A stretch of DNA of 64,000 nt from Rhea pennata (taxonomy: Eukaryota > Chordata > Aves > Rheiformes > Rheidae), in assembly GCF_028389875.1 (NCBI RefSeq), contig NW_026907680.1:1736001-1800000 (forward strand), read 5' to 3'. The stretch's first letter is position 1. Every line of letters starts with the position of its first letter. Both the position numbers and the translations under genes were made by a program. The notes under the pieces were generated by a model. The model saw only the letters and a list, made by a program, of their open reading frames with translations. It was not told where the DNA came from and ran no database searches. Of this stretch, positions 1 to 10,377 are shown in pieces.

Positions 1-1139
1 TTGAGTTCCTCTGAGGGCTTTACCTCTCTCTACATTTTTGCACTCTCCAGTCCCATGTACTATTTATTTCCACAAACGCTTTGGGCTACGTGTGCTGAAA
101 AACTAACACTGGGGTTTTTTTTTCCCCCTCTCCCAGGTGCAGGTGAAGTTGGAAGTACATGTGTTGGCCTCCATTTATCTACTGAAGGATCTGCAGCAAA
201 TGCCACTTTCCAGGGCAATACAGAGGCATTGTGATATTCTGAGCAGAAACGATGTGACCGGCACAAAATACAATGCAATGCTGGTGAAAAATATTTGCTT
301 TACACAGCACGGTAATGGTTTCCCACTAAGTGGTCTGGCTGTGAGAAATCCTTGCCGCAGGCTGAACCTAAACTCCAAGGGGTTTCAAAAACTGCCAGGC
401 ACATGGCACTTCCCTCTAACAAGCCTGCAGGGATACGGAGCATGTCTGGCACCGTAAAGTCCATGTCCCTTCTCGTGCGAGTAACCAACTGGCTAACCTT
501 TCTTCTGCAGCTTGATGGAGCTGCCTAAGTATTTTGTATGGAAGCACACGTGTGGTCTTGCTCCAGTCAGGTGCTGCCTTTTAGCCACAGCAGTCCCTCT
601 GCTCCCTTCCATTCTCTTCCTGCTACAGACATGTAGCATTTTCAGCGTTCTCTTAGCACTGAGCACATTGCTCCTGGATCTGTTCTGTGACCCCTACTTC
701 AGTCCTCATGCAGTGGAAAACCCTGTAGTGCAGCCCAGCATGGCCACTGGCAGGCACAAGGCTTTGATGCTGAGTGTGAGGGCACTTGTGCCTTGCTCCC
801 GGGAGCCTCGCAGCAGGAAAATGGTGTCAGTGCTGACAGGGAGGTGATTCCAGCCCCACCCACCTGGAAGCCAGGAGGAGGAACCTTGCTGCTGCTTCTG
901 CTAGTGAGCTCACTTGTGCCTCAAGACCTGAGAGGCCACCAGTGGCCACAAAGCTGCTGTTAGTGCCTGGGAGGGAGCAACCAGCCTGGGGAGGCAGCAG
1001 GGGTGTTGGCAAGCTCAGTGCCGGAGGGGAGAGCAGCAGGTGTTGTGCAGCTGCCTCCAGGAGGGCTCCACGCTGTCTCCCATTGCTTCTTCAACAATGT
1101 CCTGATGAAGCAGGGACTTGGTGCGTAACCAGGGAGGGG

Positions 1140-1760
1140 TGCTGATACCTGGCTGTGCTGGAAAGGAGATTTTCAGAGAAGGACCTGGGGGCTGTGGTGG
1201 GCACCAAGCTGACCATGAACCAGCAATGTGCTCTGGTGGCAAAGAGCAGCCATGGTATCCTGGGCTGCATCAGGAAGAGCATTGCCAGCAGGTGGAGGCA
1301 GGTGATCCTTCCCCTCTGCTCAGCACTGGTGAGGCCGCACCTGGAGAGCTTGGTCCACCAGCACAAGAGAAACATGGACCTACTGGAGTGTGTCCAACCA
1401 CAAAGAAGACTAAGGGCCTGGAGCATCTCCTGTATGAGGAGAGACAGAGATAGCTGGGCCTGTTCAGTGTGTAAGGGGAGAAGGCTCAGGGCAATTTGAA
1501 TGTACAGAAGTAGCTGATGGGGACATGGCATAAAGAAGACAGGGACAGATTCTTCTGTGACAGCCAGTGGCAGGATGGGAGGCAACAGGCACATGTAGAA
1601 ATACAAGAAATTCCATTGAAATGTAAGAAAAGATTTTCTGCTGCAAGAGCGATGGAAGACTGGACCAAGTTGCTCAGCAGGACTATGAGTCTCCATCCTT
1701 GTTGCTGCTCAAAACCCAACTGGACACGGTCTCAGTCAGCATGCTCCAGGTATACCTCCA
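1140..1760 (+). mobile_element. CR1 LINE fragment (end of reverse transcriptase ORF plus 3' UTR)
   Basis: Translation between about 1,155 and 1,500 gives the familiar C-terminal part of the CR1 ORF2 reverse transcriptase (EKDLGAVV, LTMNQQCALVAK, GILGCIRKS, LPLCSALVRPHLE), followed by CR1-like 3' untranslated sequence. The frame is interrupted and the 5' part is missing, so this is a dead, truncated copy. The mirrored copy lies at 13,556-14,176 in the right arm, which shows the insertion predates the palindrome. Confidence 0.85.
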
Positions 1761-1944
1761 GGTATAAAAGAAAAGAGGGTGGAGGCAGATGTTCTCCAGG
1801 GGTGCTTTCCAACTTCAGCAATGCGTTGATTCAGTGATTTGGTGATGCTGCCATTTGTGAAGTCACTTGTGAGCTGCCTAGAGGAACTTTGCTTCTCCAT
1901 GGAAGAACTCCTCTGTATCACAGAGCAGTCAGTGCCTCGGCAAA

Positions 1945-2198
1945 TTACTTCTCAAGGACTTCAACGAGGCGTGGGGGCTTTTTCTTCAGGGCCTCGTACA
2001 GGCGATCCTTGCACCAGGAAGTCCAGCTCGGCATCAGCCTGAACAGCTCACGCATCATGGTGTGGGATGGTTTCTCCGCCAGAATTCTTTGGTATTGCTC
2101 AAAGTCCAGAATGTCCCCGAGCAGGAGGTCCAGGACACCTTTCACTTCTACAACGTGTTCAGTCAGCTCCACTCGGTGCCTATCAACAAAGTGTTCCC
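1945..2198 (-). CDS. CARD-domain terminal exon (ASC/NLRP1-type CARD), intact copy
   Basis: Read on the minus strand, a splice acceptor (CCCCAG) is followed at 2,198 by an open exon that ends in TAA at 1,945-1,947. It encodes about 83 residues with the pattern of a death-fold CARD: an N-terminal EHFVDRHR helix, a VLDLLLGDIL helix, an FEQYQRILAE segment, MMRELFRLMPSW, then WCKDRLYEALKK and a short tail. Among CARDs it most resembles those of ASC and of the NLRP1 C-terminus, which recruit caspase-1-like proteases; that likeness is my judgement from the motifs, not a search. It is a final exon; I could not find the upstream exons, so the partner domain is unknown. It lies on the same strand as, and about 1.6 kb downstream of, the Ser/Gly/Pro exon at 3,827-4,447. 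The right-arm copy is frameshifted. Confidence 0.7.
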
Positions 2199-3189
2199 CT
2201 GGGGAGGCCAGAAGCAAAGGGTTAGTCATCTGTGGACACACTGGTGCTCTTTCAGCTGCTTCACAGGTCATGGAGCAGCAGCCACTTCAGAGAGGGGTTT
2301 GCCTGAGCTAGCACGACCCAAGGAGGAAATGAACGGCACCACGGAGCACCCAGTCCTCTCTGTTGTTAGTGGGTGATGGCAGCATCTAGCCGAAAGCAGA
2401 GGCTCGTGTGAAGGTCTAATTCAAACTGGGGCTGTGCCGGGGCCAATGCTGTGTTTTAGAGTGGGTGTTTGAGCCCCTGCCCCTGGTTTTGAGGCATTTT
2501 GCCCCCAAAAGTCTCACCTGTCACTGCCAACATTTGAACAGATTCTTTGGGGATTTGTTCTCTGCCCCTAAAGCCTGTGGGACAGCAAAACAGAAAAGAA
2601 ATGAGAGGGGAAGCAATGGGAGGGAGCTCCAATCTTGCATGGTCAATGGGGTGCTGCAGAAGGGAAGGACAGAGCAGACACCTTTCCAAAGGAGGCTCCT
2701 TCCCTTAGGGGACTAGGACTCCCAGGCCACCTCCCAGCCTTGCTGGTGACCCTTTCTCATGGCTGCTCCCATCTCCACTGAGCCAGTGCCATCAAGTGAC
2801 AGCACAGCTAATTACAGCCCTATCAGAGACCACCACAGCTGCGCAGTGTGAACTGGCCATGGGAAATGCTGGAGCTATGGATGATGTACGATGAGCACCT
2901 CTGACAGGGAGGAGACATCCCATCACCTGGTTCAACCTGTATGTCTTGCTGGGAACTCACTGCATTGGAGTTTTAAGCTAATTTCAGACAGTGTCATGGC
3001 AAATACGTTCAATTGAGCTCATCACCCTTGGTTTGTTCTGCAGCAACCATGCACACGTCAACATGGCTGCCCCACAAACACGCCGACACGCACATGCCAA
3101 CGACACAGCTGGGCCTTTCACAGGCAAAGACACACACACGGCAGCCCCACGCACACACATATGCAGCGCAATGGGGACCACTGGGGCAA

Positions 3190-3560
3190 CATCCCCCCTG
3201 CTCCCCCCCACCCCAGGGGTCCAGGCACCCCTCTGCCCCCCTGCACCCCAGGGGCCCAGGCATCTGGGCACTCTCCTGCCCGCCTCTACCCGAGGGGCCC
3301 AGGTGTCCGGGCACCTCTCTTCTGCCCACTACGCGAGCGGCCCAGGCGTACGGGCATCCCTCTGCCCCGCCCTGACTCCAGGGCCCAGGCATCCGGACAC
3401 CCCACTGCCTCCCCCTACCCCAGGGGCCCAGGCGTCTGGGCCCCTTCTTCCACGTGCCCAGGAAGTCCCCATCCCTTCCCACGCCAGGGGCCCAGGTGTC
3501 CGAGTACCCCCCCTTCCCCCCGCCCCCCGTTACCCGAGCGCCGGCTCGGACGCCTGGGCC
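3190..3560. repeat. GC-rich minisatellite, units of about 45-60 bp
   Basis: Six or seven degenerate tandem units each contain a core like GGGGCCCAGGCGTCTGGGC followed by a C-rich spacer. Unit length and sequence vary. The mirrored array is at 11,780-12,150. The array lies next to a CpG-rich stretch (about 3,500-3,800), so it may flank a promoter. No coding role is seen; long open frames on both strands here are composition effects. Confidence 0.8.
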
Positions 3561-3826
3561 CCTCCCCGCGCCCCCTCCCTCCCCCAGGCCCAGCGATGCC
3601 GCTGCCGCCCCGCGCCGGGAACTGCAATCCCAGCAGGCAGCGCGGCCGCCGAGCCCCGCCCCCTCCCTGGCGCCTCGCGGGAGCAGCCGCTGTGAGGAGG
3701 AGCCTTCCTGGCCCCGAGCCCCGGCTGCTCCGCTCCGCTCCTCAGGCCTCCCCAGAGCTGCCGCGCTGCAGGCGGGCGAGCGCGCCGCACACCCCGCCAA
3801 GAGCCACCCGGCCTGGGGCAGCTGGT

Positions 3827-4447
3827 TTAATTCAGCACACAAGAACTTCCTGGGTGCTCGCGCGGCTCACAAGCAGAGCTGCTGCTGCTGCTGCCGCCGC
3901 TGCCGCCGTTGTGGCTGCTGCTGTGGCCACCGCCGCTGCCCCCGGGGCTCCCACTGCCGCTTCCCCTCTGTCTGACATGTGGTCTTCGACTGCGCCTGCC
4001 CCTGGGGCTGCCGCTGTGCCCGTCACCGGGGCTTCCACTGCTGCTGCCACCGCCAGTGGATCTGCTGCTGTCCCCGCCACTGGAGCTTCCACTGCCGCTG
4101 CCGCTCTGTCTGACACTGGCACTGGAGCTGCCGCTGTGCCTGCAGCTGGAGCTTCCACTGCCACTGCCAGTGAGGCTGCTGCTGACACTGGGGCTGTCGC
4201 TCTGTCTGACAGTGGGTTTCCCAGTGCCACTGGGGCTCCCGGTGGGGCTGCCGCTGTGTCTGCCACTGGGGCTCCCACTGCGACTGCCAGTGGGGCTGCT
4301 GCCGGCACTGTGGCTGCCACTGATGCTGCCACTGCCCCTGCCACTGCTGCTCTGTCTTCTGTTGCCACCGGGTCTGCCGCTGACACTGCCACTGCTGCTG
4401 CTCTTTCTCCTGCTTGTCCCTGTCTCTGCCCATGGCTCTTCTTCCCC
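3827..4447 (-). CDS. CCDC81-like last exon with Ser/Gly/Pro repeat tail (left-arm paralogue)
   Basis: On the minus strand a TTCTCCAG acceptor is followed by a 621-nt exon (207 codons with TAA) in one open frame. It starts GEEPWAETG, runs through a Ser/Gly/Pro-rich tandem array built from AGTGGC/AGC-type codons, and ends in a short conserved tail with CEPREHPGSS before the stop. The same start and tail occur in the paralogous exons at 31,360-32,205 and 59,672-59,788, which identifies this as the coding frame even though other frames and the opposite strand are also open over the array. The protein role of the tail is unknown; its composition predicts a disordered region. Upstream exons in this arm carry a frameshift (4,967-5,089), so the paralogue may not make a full protein. 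Confidence 0.55.
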   Translation of the reverse strand, partial: GEEEPWAETGTSRRKSSSSGSVSGRPGGNRRQSSSGRGSGSISGSHSAGSSPTGSRSGSPSGRHSGSPTGSPSGTGKPTVRQSDSPSVSSSLTGSGSGSSSCRHSGSSSASVRQSGSGSGSSSGGDSSRSTGGGSSSGSPGDGHSGSPRGRRSRRPHVRQRGSGSGSPGGSGGGHSSSHNGGSGGSSSSSSACEPREHPGSSCVLN

Positions 4448-4966
4448 CTGGAGAAGGAGGCAGAAAGGAACAGGCTGTGCCCTCCTGCGGCAGAAAGGCC
4501 AAGGCCGTCCTGCTAGGGAGGACAGGGGTGCGCAGTGGGGGCCAGAGCCGGTCTCTTTTCCCGCAAGGGAAAGGCCTGTTCCCTAACTCTTCCTGTGAGC
4601 CTTCCTGTCAGCACCCTTCTGCCCTGAAGGGAAGCCCAGCAAGGCTGAACATCCCTTGCTTGTTCACACCAAAGATCTTACTCATCACACAGCTGAAGAG
4701 AAACTCTCCATCTTCTAGCGTGGAAACGCCCTGCAGTTCCACAGCCACCAAGCAGAGAGCCCCAGAGGCTTTGTTGGGTTGCTCACAGAGAGCGCCGGAG
4801 AGGCAGATACATTGCAGAAGTAGAGCACAGCTGGCATCTCTGAAAACAAAGCCCTGCGCAAAGCCTTCCAGGGCCCAGCAGGGCTCTTGTACAGCCAGCA
4901 CCCATAGCACAAGGCCTGGGCAGAGAGCAGGCTGGCACATGAAGGGTCTCAATGAGGAGCACTTAC

Positions 4967-5089
4967 CACTCCAGACCTCTGATGGTCCTCACTCAGAGGA
5001 CATGCACTAGTGCTCGGGCTTCTCTCCGTTCCTTCTTCCTGCCCGCTGCTGCACTCTGTGCAGAGCACTCTGAGGTGACTGGCACCGGC
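4967..5089 (-). pseudogene. CCDC81-like small exon, frameshifted (left arm)
   Basis: This is the module exon that follows a TGTATTTGCAG acceptor and ends at a GTAAGT donor. Intact relatives elsewhere in the window are 121, 124 or 127 nt, always 1 plus a multiple of 3. Here it is 123 nt: relative to 28,092-28,218 one base is missing in the CTAGCTGCATG region and the frame then reaches a stop. The right-arm copy (10,255-10,377) has the same defect, so the lesion arose before the palindrome formed or was spread by gene conversion. Confidence 0.6.
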
Positions 5090-5602
5090 CTGCAAATACA
5101 CACCGTGGAGAGGTGATATGAGCACAGGGAGAGTAGGGTCCCCACCTGGCCCTCACCAGCTTCACACCTGCTCCTGCAGCAGAAGGCAATTCTGCAGCAG
5201 AAGCACAGGGCTTCCACTGACTGGGGCCACATCAGAGCATCACCTCCCATCAAAACACCTGGGGCTGCACGTCATGCCTGAAGGAGAGCTCCAGGAGCCC
5301 AAGGGAGACTCTCTCCAGGCAGTGAGGAGAGCAGCAGGGTCATCTGCCAGGACAGGCTCTGAAACACACCATTACCTGCTGTCCTGCCAACTACACAAGA
5401 CTGCTCCGTGGCCCCAAAGACTCTGTGTTCAGGGGTGGGCAATAGGTTGTTGCTGGGCACCCAGTGTCAAAGAAGGAGAAAGGCATCAAGCATTTACACA
5501 CAAAGCCCTTAGCAGGTGGACGACATCACAGAGTTCTGCAGAACCCTCTCCCCACCCTCAGAGCCCAGATGAAGGCAGAGCATGCATGCAGGTCACTGCG
5601 AC

Positions 5603-6324
5603 TGTATCCCTGCTACCTGACACTTGATGGGAATGGTCCGTGTTGTAACTTTTTGTATCTGTACTACCTGATACTTGGTGGGAATAGTCTAGTGTTGTAA
5701 CTTTTCAGTGCCTGAACAATACCGCTGTGTTAAGCGGGATACAAATAAGTAACTGACAAGGTCTTGGGAATCTGTGAGAAAGAACAGTGGTTGGTTACAT
5801 GTAGATTCGGTGGCTTCCAGCTACAGAATCACCATGAGAAGCAGTCAACATGAAGGTCAGAAGCTGAAGAGTAGTGAAATAGCGACCCCCAAAGCCAAAT
5901 GTGGCCCCCGAAATAAGTCTGCACGCGTGCGCAGTATCATAGCCTGGTTATGCAACCGGGGTGGAGTTGGGCTAGACTCCCTGCACTTGCTGGCCCCAGG
6001 TGCTGGGACTCCCGCCTACCGCAAATAATCATAAATACCGGAGTTTTTCTGAAGGAGAGAGAGGCTGCTACACAACAGAGGACCACGTTGCCTCCTCGGG
6101 GACATCCGAAAAGATTGTACCTGCCGATTCTCGCTCTCTCATCATGCAGATGATTGGGACAAGCATTGAGGTGGTCCTCGAGATTACCATTGGGTCGGTC
6201 TGTTCGTAAGTATCTACTAATAAACTGCTTGCTCCTAAAGAGTGTTTGTGTGTGTGTGTGTGTGAGTGAGTTTGTGCCGGCTTGCCAACCTGGGCATATT
6301 TCCCCCGGGAATCTAACTAGAAGA
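5603..6324 (+). mobile_element. Probable solo LTR or LTR-like insertion, left arm only
   Basis: About 720 bp interrupt sequence that is continuous in the right arm and in other family copies (for example around 62,030). The insert is flanked by GCGAC on the left and GGGAC on the right, which fits a 5-bp target duplication with one change. It starts with TG, has an AATAAA signal at 6,219-6,224 followed by a TG-rich tract, and has no coding content. It does not end in a clean CA, and about 25 bp of host sequence are missing just after it, so the class is uncertain. Near its start two similar ~50-bp segments (CTACCTGACACTTG / CTACCTGATACTTG) form a local duplication. Confidence 0.55.
6244..6265. 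repeat. (TG)n microsatellite
   Basis: A run of about ten TG dinucleotides lies just downstream of the AATAAA signal inside the LTR-like insertion, continuing into GAGTGAGT. Confidence 0.8.
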
Positions 6325-6441
6325 GGGACCCAGCCGCTGGGAAGACTTGGCCCAGCCCTGGCAATGCAGCCCTAACAAACCTGTGCGGAGAGGCTGCTGC
6401 CTTTGTGAGGCAGGGGGAAAGAAGGAAGGGAAAGTACTCAC

Positions 6442-6527
6442 GTTGGAAAAATACTTGGAAGAGGTTCAAGGGACACAATCGAAGCTGCTTTAGTGGCTGT
6501 CAGGATTGAATCCCTGTGTATTTTCAT
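6442..6527 (-). CDS. CCDC81-like 86-nt exon (left arm)
   Basis: Minus-strand exon bounded by TTTGCAG and GTGAGT, exactly 86 nt, open in the frame beginning MKI-RDSILTATK and ending with a FPT-type residue run. It belongs to the series that in the central gene (22,580-22,665) continues the second HU domain. Copies of identical length are at 9,519, 22,580, 25,775, 27,371, 29,031 and 62,186. Whether this arm is transcribed is unknown. Confidence 0.5.
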
Positions 6528-6986
6528 CTGCAAAGGTGAGAAAGAGAGGTGAGATGCTGCCAAGGAAAGGCTCTTGCTGCTGGCAAGGGCAGCCCATGTT
6601 TCCATGCTCCAGAGAAGAAGCTGCCTCGCAGAACTGCAGGAAAACCCATTGCTCTTGCTCACAGCAGCCCCTCCATTCCACACAAGAGCAGCTGCAGGGG
6701 AATATGGGCAAAGAGCTAAATGTTCTGGCAGGCTTTTGTCAAGGGAAGAGCCAAAAGGCTGATCCAGAAGAGCATGAAGGAGTCAAGGCAGGCAAGCACA
6801 GGGGAAGGCAGCTCACTGAACTCTAGGGCAATGTGCAGGGCAGTCCTGCTAGGGAGGACAGGAGGGGGCAGTGGGGGCTATGGCAGCTCTGTTTTCCCAG
6901 AAGGGAAGGTTCTTCCCCAGACTTTGCTCTGAGCCTTCCTGGGAGCCTTCCTGTCAGCACCCTTTTACCCTGAAGGGAAGCCCAGA

Positions 6987-7860
6987 AAGGCTGAACATCC
7001 CTTTCCTGCTTGAACCAAGCATCTGAATTATGATAGAGCTGAGCAGAAACTCTTCACTTTCTATCATAGAAAGGCCCAGCACTTCCAGTGCCACCAGCAG
7101 GAGGGCCCCAGAGGCTCTGCTGGTGTGTTCACGGAGAGCAAGGTGCAACAGCGTGTGCATTCCAAAACTACATTCACCACCGGCGCCTTTGAAGGCAGGA
7201 CTGGGCGATGTCGGGCAGGGCTCAGTGAACCCATGGGAAGGGCTCTTGCAAGCCAGCGCCCATAGCACAAGGCTTTTTCAGGAAGCACGCTGGAAAAGAA
7301 GGGCCCCCAGCAGTGACACTTACCGCTCTGGCATTCTCGTCCACTTCATTCCCAGGCCACTCAGTAGGTGCTCCACCTTCTGATGATGGCTTCCTCCCGC
7401 CTGGCACTGCCTTCTGGGCAGAGCACTCTGGGGTGCCTAGGAATGGACTGCAAATACACACCGCGGGGAGGTGGCATGAGCACAGGGGGAGTAGGGTCCC
7501 CATTTCAGCCTGACAAGTTGGGCACCTGCTTCTGCCGCAGAAGGCAGTTCTGTAGCAGAAGCACGTGGGTCCCACTGACTGGGGTCACATCCACAGGAAT
7601 GGGGATCAGCCCCTAACAAAACACCCAGGGCTGCACGTTATGCCCAAAGTAGAGCTCTGGACAGAACCAGAGCACAAATTTCTCTCCATGCAGGAAGGCA
7701 AGCAGCAGGGTCATCTGGCAGGATAGGCTCCGAGGCACAGCATTACGCGCTGTGCTGCCAGCTACATTAGCCACTGCTCCGTGGCCCCAGGGACTCTGTT
7801 CCGGGATGGGCAATGGTTTGCTGCCTGTCTTCCTTAGTCCGGTGGCCTTACGAGGTCATC
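6987..7860 (-). repeat. Exon module in the palindrome spacer, inverted relative to 26.1-27.0 kb
   Basis: Inside the palindrome spacer this segment is a minus-strand copy of the module at about 26,100-26,990. It contains the small exon at 7,324-7,447 (124 nt, TGTATTTGCAG acceptor, GTAAGT donor), which is open in the same frame as 26,523-26,646. It continues the module array of the left arm without a break, so the palindrome breakpoint lies in the right arm at 9,060. Confidence 0.75.
7324..7447 (-). CDS. CCDC81-like 124-nt module exon
   Basis: Minus-strand exon with acceptor TTTGCAG and donor GTAAGT. It is 124 nt, matches 26,523-26,646 nearly base for base, and stays open after one leading nucleotide (PFLGTPECSAQKA and on). 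The role of this short acidic and basic segment is not recognised. Confidence 0.5.
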
Positions 7861-9059
7861 CTACAAGGGACAGCCTAAGCTGGAATACAGCCACACCGCT
7901 GTTGTGTTAAGGCAGGATCAAAGCAGAGAGGAAAGGTGTCAGGCTCTCACTCTGGTGCCAGGGCACATGTCTGGCTTCATTCTCCCTCTGTCATAGTTTC
8001 TTAATTCTGTCTTCAACACTTGAACTGCACCATATTCAGTGTTGCAGAGGTAGGAGGGGACCAGGTCTTGGGGAAGACTTTGCAAGGTACCTATTTACCA
8101 CTAGCTCACCATGACATGGTACCCACCTACCTGCACCCAAACCTCTTCTGCTCGCTGGAGCTTTAATGGGCAGCAAGTGCTGTGAGCCTGGAGAGTGGCC
8201 CTCTCCTCCAGCAGCAGCTGCTGGTGCATCCATCAACTGCTCATAGCTCACCTCTTCAGTAGAGCCACCCTGCTGCCTTCAAGTGTTTTGCTGGCAGAGC
8301 TCTAGCCATGCGTCATAGCCTGTGTTACACATCAGGGCTGCGAACGTTACAGAGCAACAGTCAGTGACTTGCTTTGCTGATAAAAGGTGATACAAATCTT
8401 TCCTAGTGATGGGAGGCACCTTTCTGTCTTCAAAAGCATCTCCCAAAATAAGCTGCAGCCATCTTCAGGGCGGTGGTGGTGGGGTTCTGCTAACAGTGCA
8501 AAGCCAAAATCATGTGTGCATGAACACACAGCAGCCTCTAAGCCTGTGTGTGGGGCAGGTCATCCCTCCCCTCCCAGAGCCCTGGGGTGGCTGCTGCAGC
8601 ATGGGGACAAGTGTTTGAAGGCTGAGTAAAGCGCCTTGCTGCTTCACCCCACAACTGACTTGTTTTCAGAGGCAGCGCTGGAGAGCATGCAGCTCTGGTT
8701 TGAGGGCTTGCTGCTAGGTAAGGCAATGCTTTTGTGCATCTTGACTATTTGAATGATTCAAGGTTCCTGCTGGCGCACACGAGCTGGGGGACCTTTGCTG
8801 CTTTGGGGCCTAGCTCTGCCACATAGCTAGAAGGAGGATAAATTACTCCAGGCTTTGCTTGCCCGGGCTCCTGCTTGGCTTCGGCTGCCACTGCTGTTGC
8901 TGGAGGCCTGGCTCCATCATCTTCAAACAAGGCTGTCTTAAAGTACTAGTTTCTCCTTTCTAAGAGCAAATCTGCCTTTTAAAAAGAAAACCTTCCATGA
9001 TGTCAGCGTGTTGCTACCTTTGCCAGAGCAGGGCTGTTTTCCTAAGGAGCAGAGGCTTT
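7861..9059. other. Unique centre of the palindrome, no feature seen
   Basis: About 1.2 kb with no match elsewhere in the window. No convincing exon, RNA gene, repeat or retroelement was recognised on either strand. It is the only part of the first 15 kb that is single-copy within the window. Confidence 0.5.
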
Positions 9060-9518
9060 TGCTGGGCTTCCCTTCAGGGTAAAAGGGTGCTGACAGGAAG
9101 GCTCCCGGGAAGGCTCAGAGCAGAGGCTGGGGAAGAACCTTCTCTTCTGGGAAAACAGAGCTGCCATAGCCCCCACTGAGCCCTCCTGTCCTCCCTAGCA
9201 GGACTGCCCTGCACATTGCCCTAGAGTTTAGTGAGCTGCCTTCCCCTGCGCTTGCCTCTCTCTTCTCTCCATTCTGTCCTGGATCAGCCTTTTGGCTCTT
9301 CCCTGGACAAAAGCCTGCCAGAACATTTAGCTCTTTGCCCATATTCCCCTGCAGCTGCTCTTGTGTGGAATGGAGGGGCTGCTGTGAGCAAGAGCAATGG
9401 GTATTTCTGCAGTTCTGAGAGGCAGCTTCTTCTCTGTAGCATGGAAACATGGGCTGCCCTTGCCAGCAGCAAGAGCCTTTCCTTGGCAGCATCTCACCTC
9501 TCTTTCTCACCTTTGCAG

Positions 9519-9604
9519 ATGAAAATACGCAGGGATTCAATCCTGACAGCCACTAAAGCAGCTTCGATTGTGTCCCTTGAACCTCTTCCAAGTATTTTTC
9601 CAAC
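9519..9604 (+). CDS. CCDC81-like 86-nt exon (right arm)
   Basis: Acceptor CTTTGCAG, donor GTGAGT, 86 nt, open in the frame starting MKIRRDSILTATK. It is the mirror of 6,442-6,527 and a relative of the exon that ends the second HU domain in the central gene. Confidence 0.5.
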
Positions 9605-10254
9605 GTGAGTACTTTCCCTTCTTTCTTTCCCCCTGCCTGACAAAGGCAGCAGCCTCTCCGCACAGGTTTGTTAGGGCTGCATTGCCAGGGCTGGGGGAGG
9701 CTGCGCTGAAAGTGCTTTGGGAACAAGTCTTTCCAGCGGCTGGGTCCCACCTGCCTGCAGGCATGCTCTGCCTTCATCTGGGCTCTGTGGGTGAGGATAG
9801 GGTTCTGCAGAACTCTGTGATGTTGTCCACCTGCTAAGGGCTTTGTGTGTAAATGCTTGATGCCTTTCTGCTTCTTTGACACTGGGTGCCCAGCAATAAT
9901 CCGTTGCCCACCCCTGAACACAGAGCCTTTGGGGCCACGGAGCAGTCTTGTAGTTGGCAGGACAGCAGGTAATGATGTGTTTCAGAGCCTGTCCTTGCAG
10001 ATGACCCTGCTGCTCTCCTCACTGCCTGGAGAGAGTCTCCCTTGGGCTCCTGGAGCTCTCCTTCAGGCATGACGTGCAGCCCCAGGTGTTTTGATGGGAG
10101 GTGATGCACTGATGTGGCCCCAGTCAGTGGAAGCCCTGTGCTTCTGCTGCAGAATTGCCTTCTGCTGCAGGAGCAGGTGTGAAGCTGGTGAGGGGCAGGT
10201 GGGGACCCTACTCTCCCTGTGCTCATATCACCTCTCCGCGGTGTGTATTTGCAG

Positions 10255-10377
10255 GCCGGTGCCAGTCACCTCAGAGTGCTCTGCACAGAGTGCAGCAGCG
10301 GGCAGGAAGAAGGAACGGAGAGAAGCCCGAGCACTAGTGCATGTCCTCTGAGCGAGGGCCGTCAGAGGTGTGGAGTG
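10255..10377 (+). pseudogene. CCDC81-like small exon, frameshifted (right arm)
   Basis: Mirror of 4,967-5,089: TGTATTTGCAG acceptor, GTAAGT donor, 123 nt instead of 124 or 127, with the frame closing at a TGA after the missing base. Both arms share the lesion. Confidence 0.6.

Larger units (their letters stand above)
1..6986. repeat. Left arm of a large palindrome
   Basis: The reverse complement of this block reappears at 9,060-15,316. Paired positions sum to about 15,316 in the outer part, 15,344 near the Ser/Gly/Pro exon and 16,046 at the inner end. The jump of about 700 is explained by an insertion at 5,603-6,324 present only in this arm. Similarity is very high throughout, with scattered substitutions and 1-nt indels. 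The arm probably begins before the window. The outermost ~1 kb has a third copy at 35,845-36,889. That outer block contains a 111-codon open frame (512-847) with a hydrophobic stretch near residues 25-50; it stays open in all three copies (14,469-14,804 minus; 36,392-36,727 plus), but I recognise no family in it. Confidence 0.9.
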
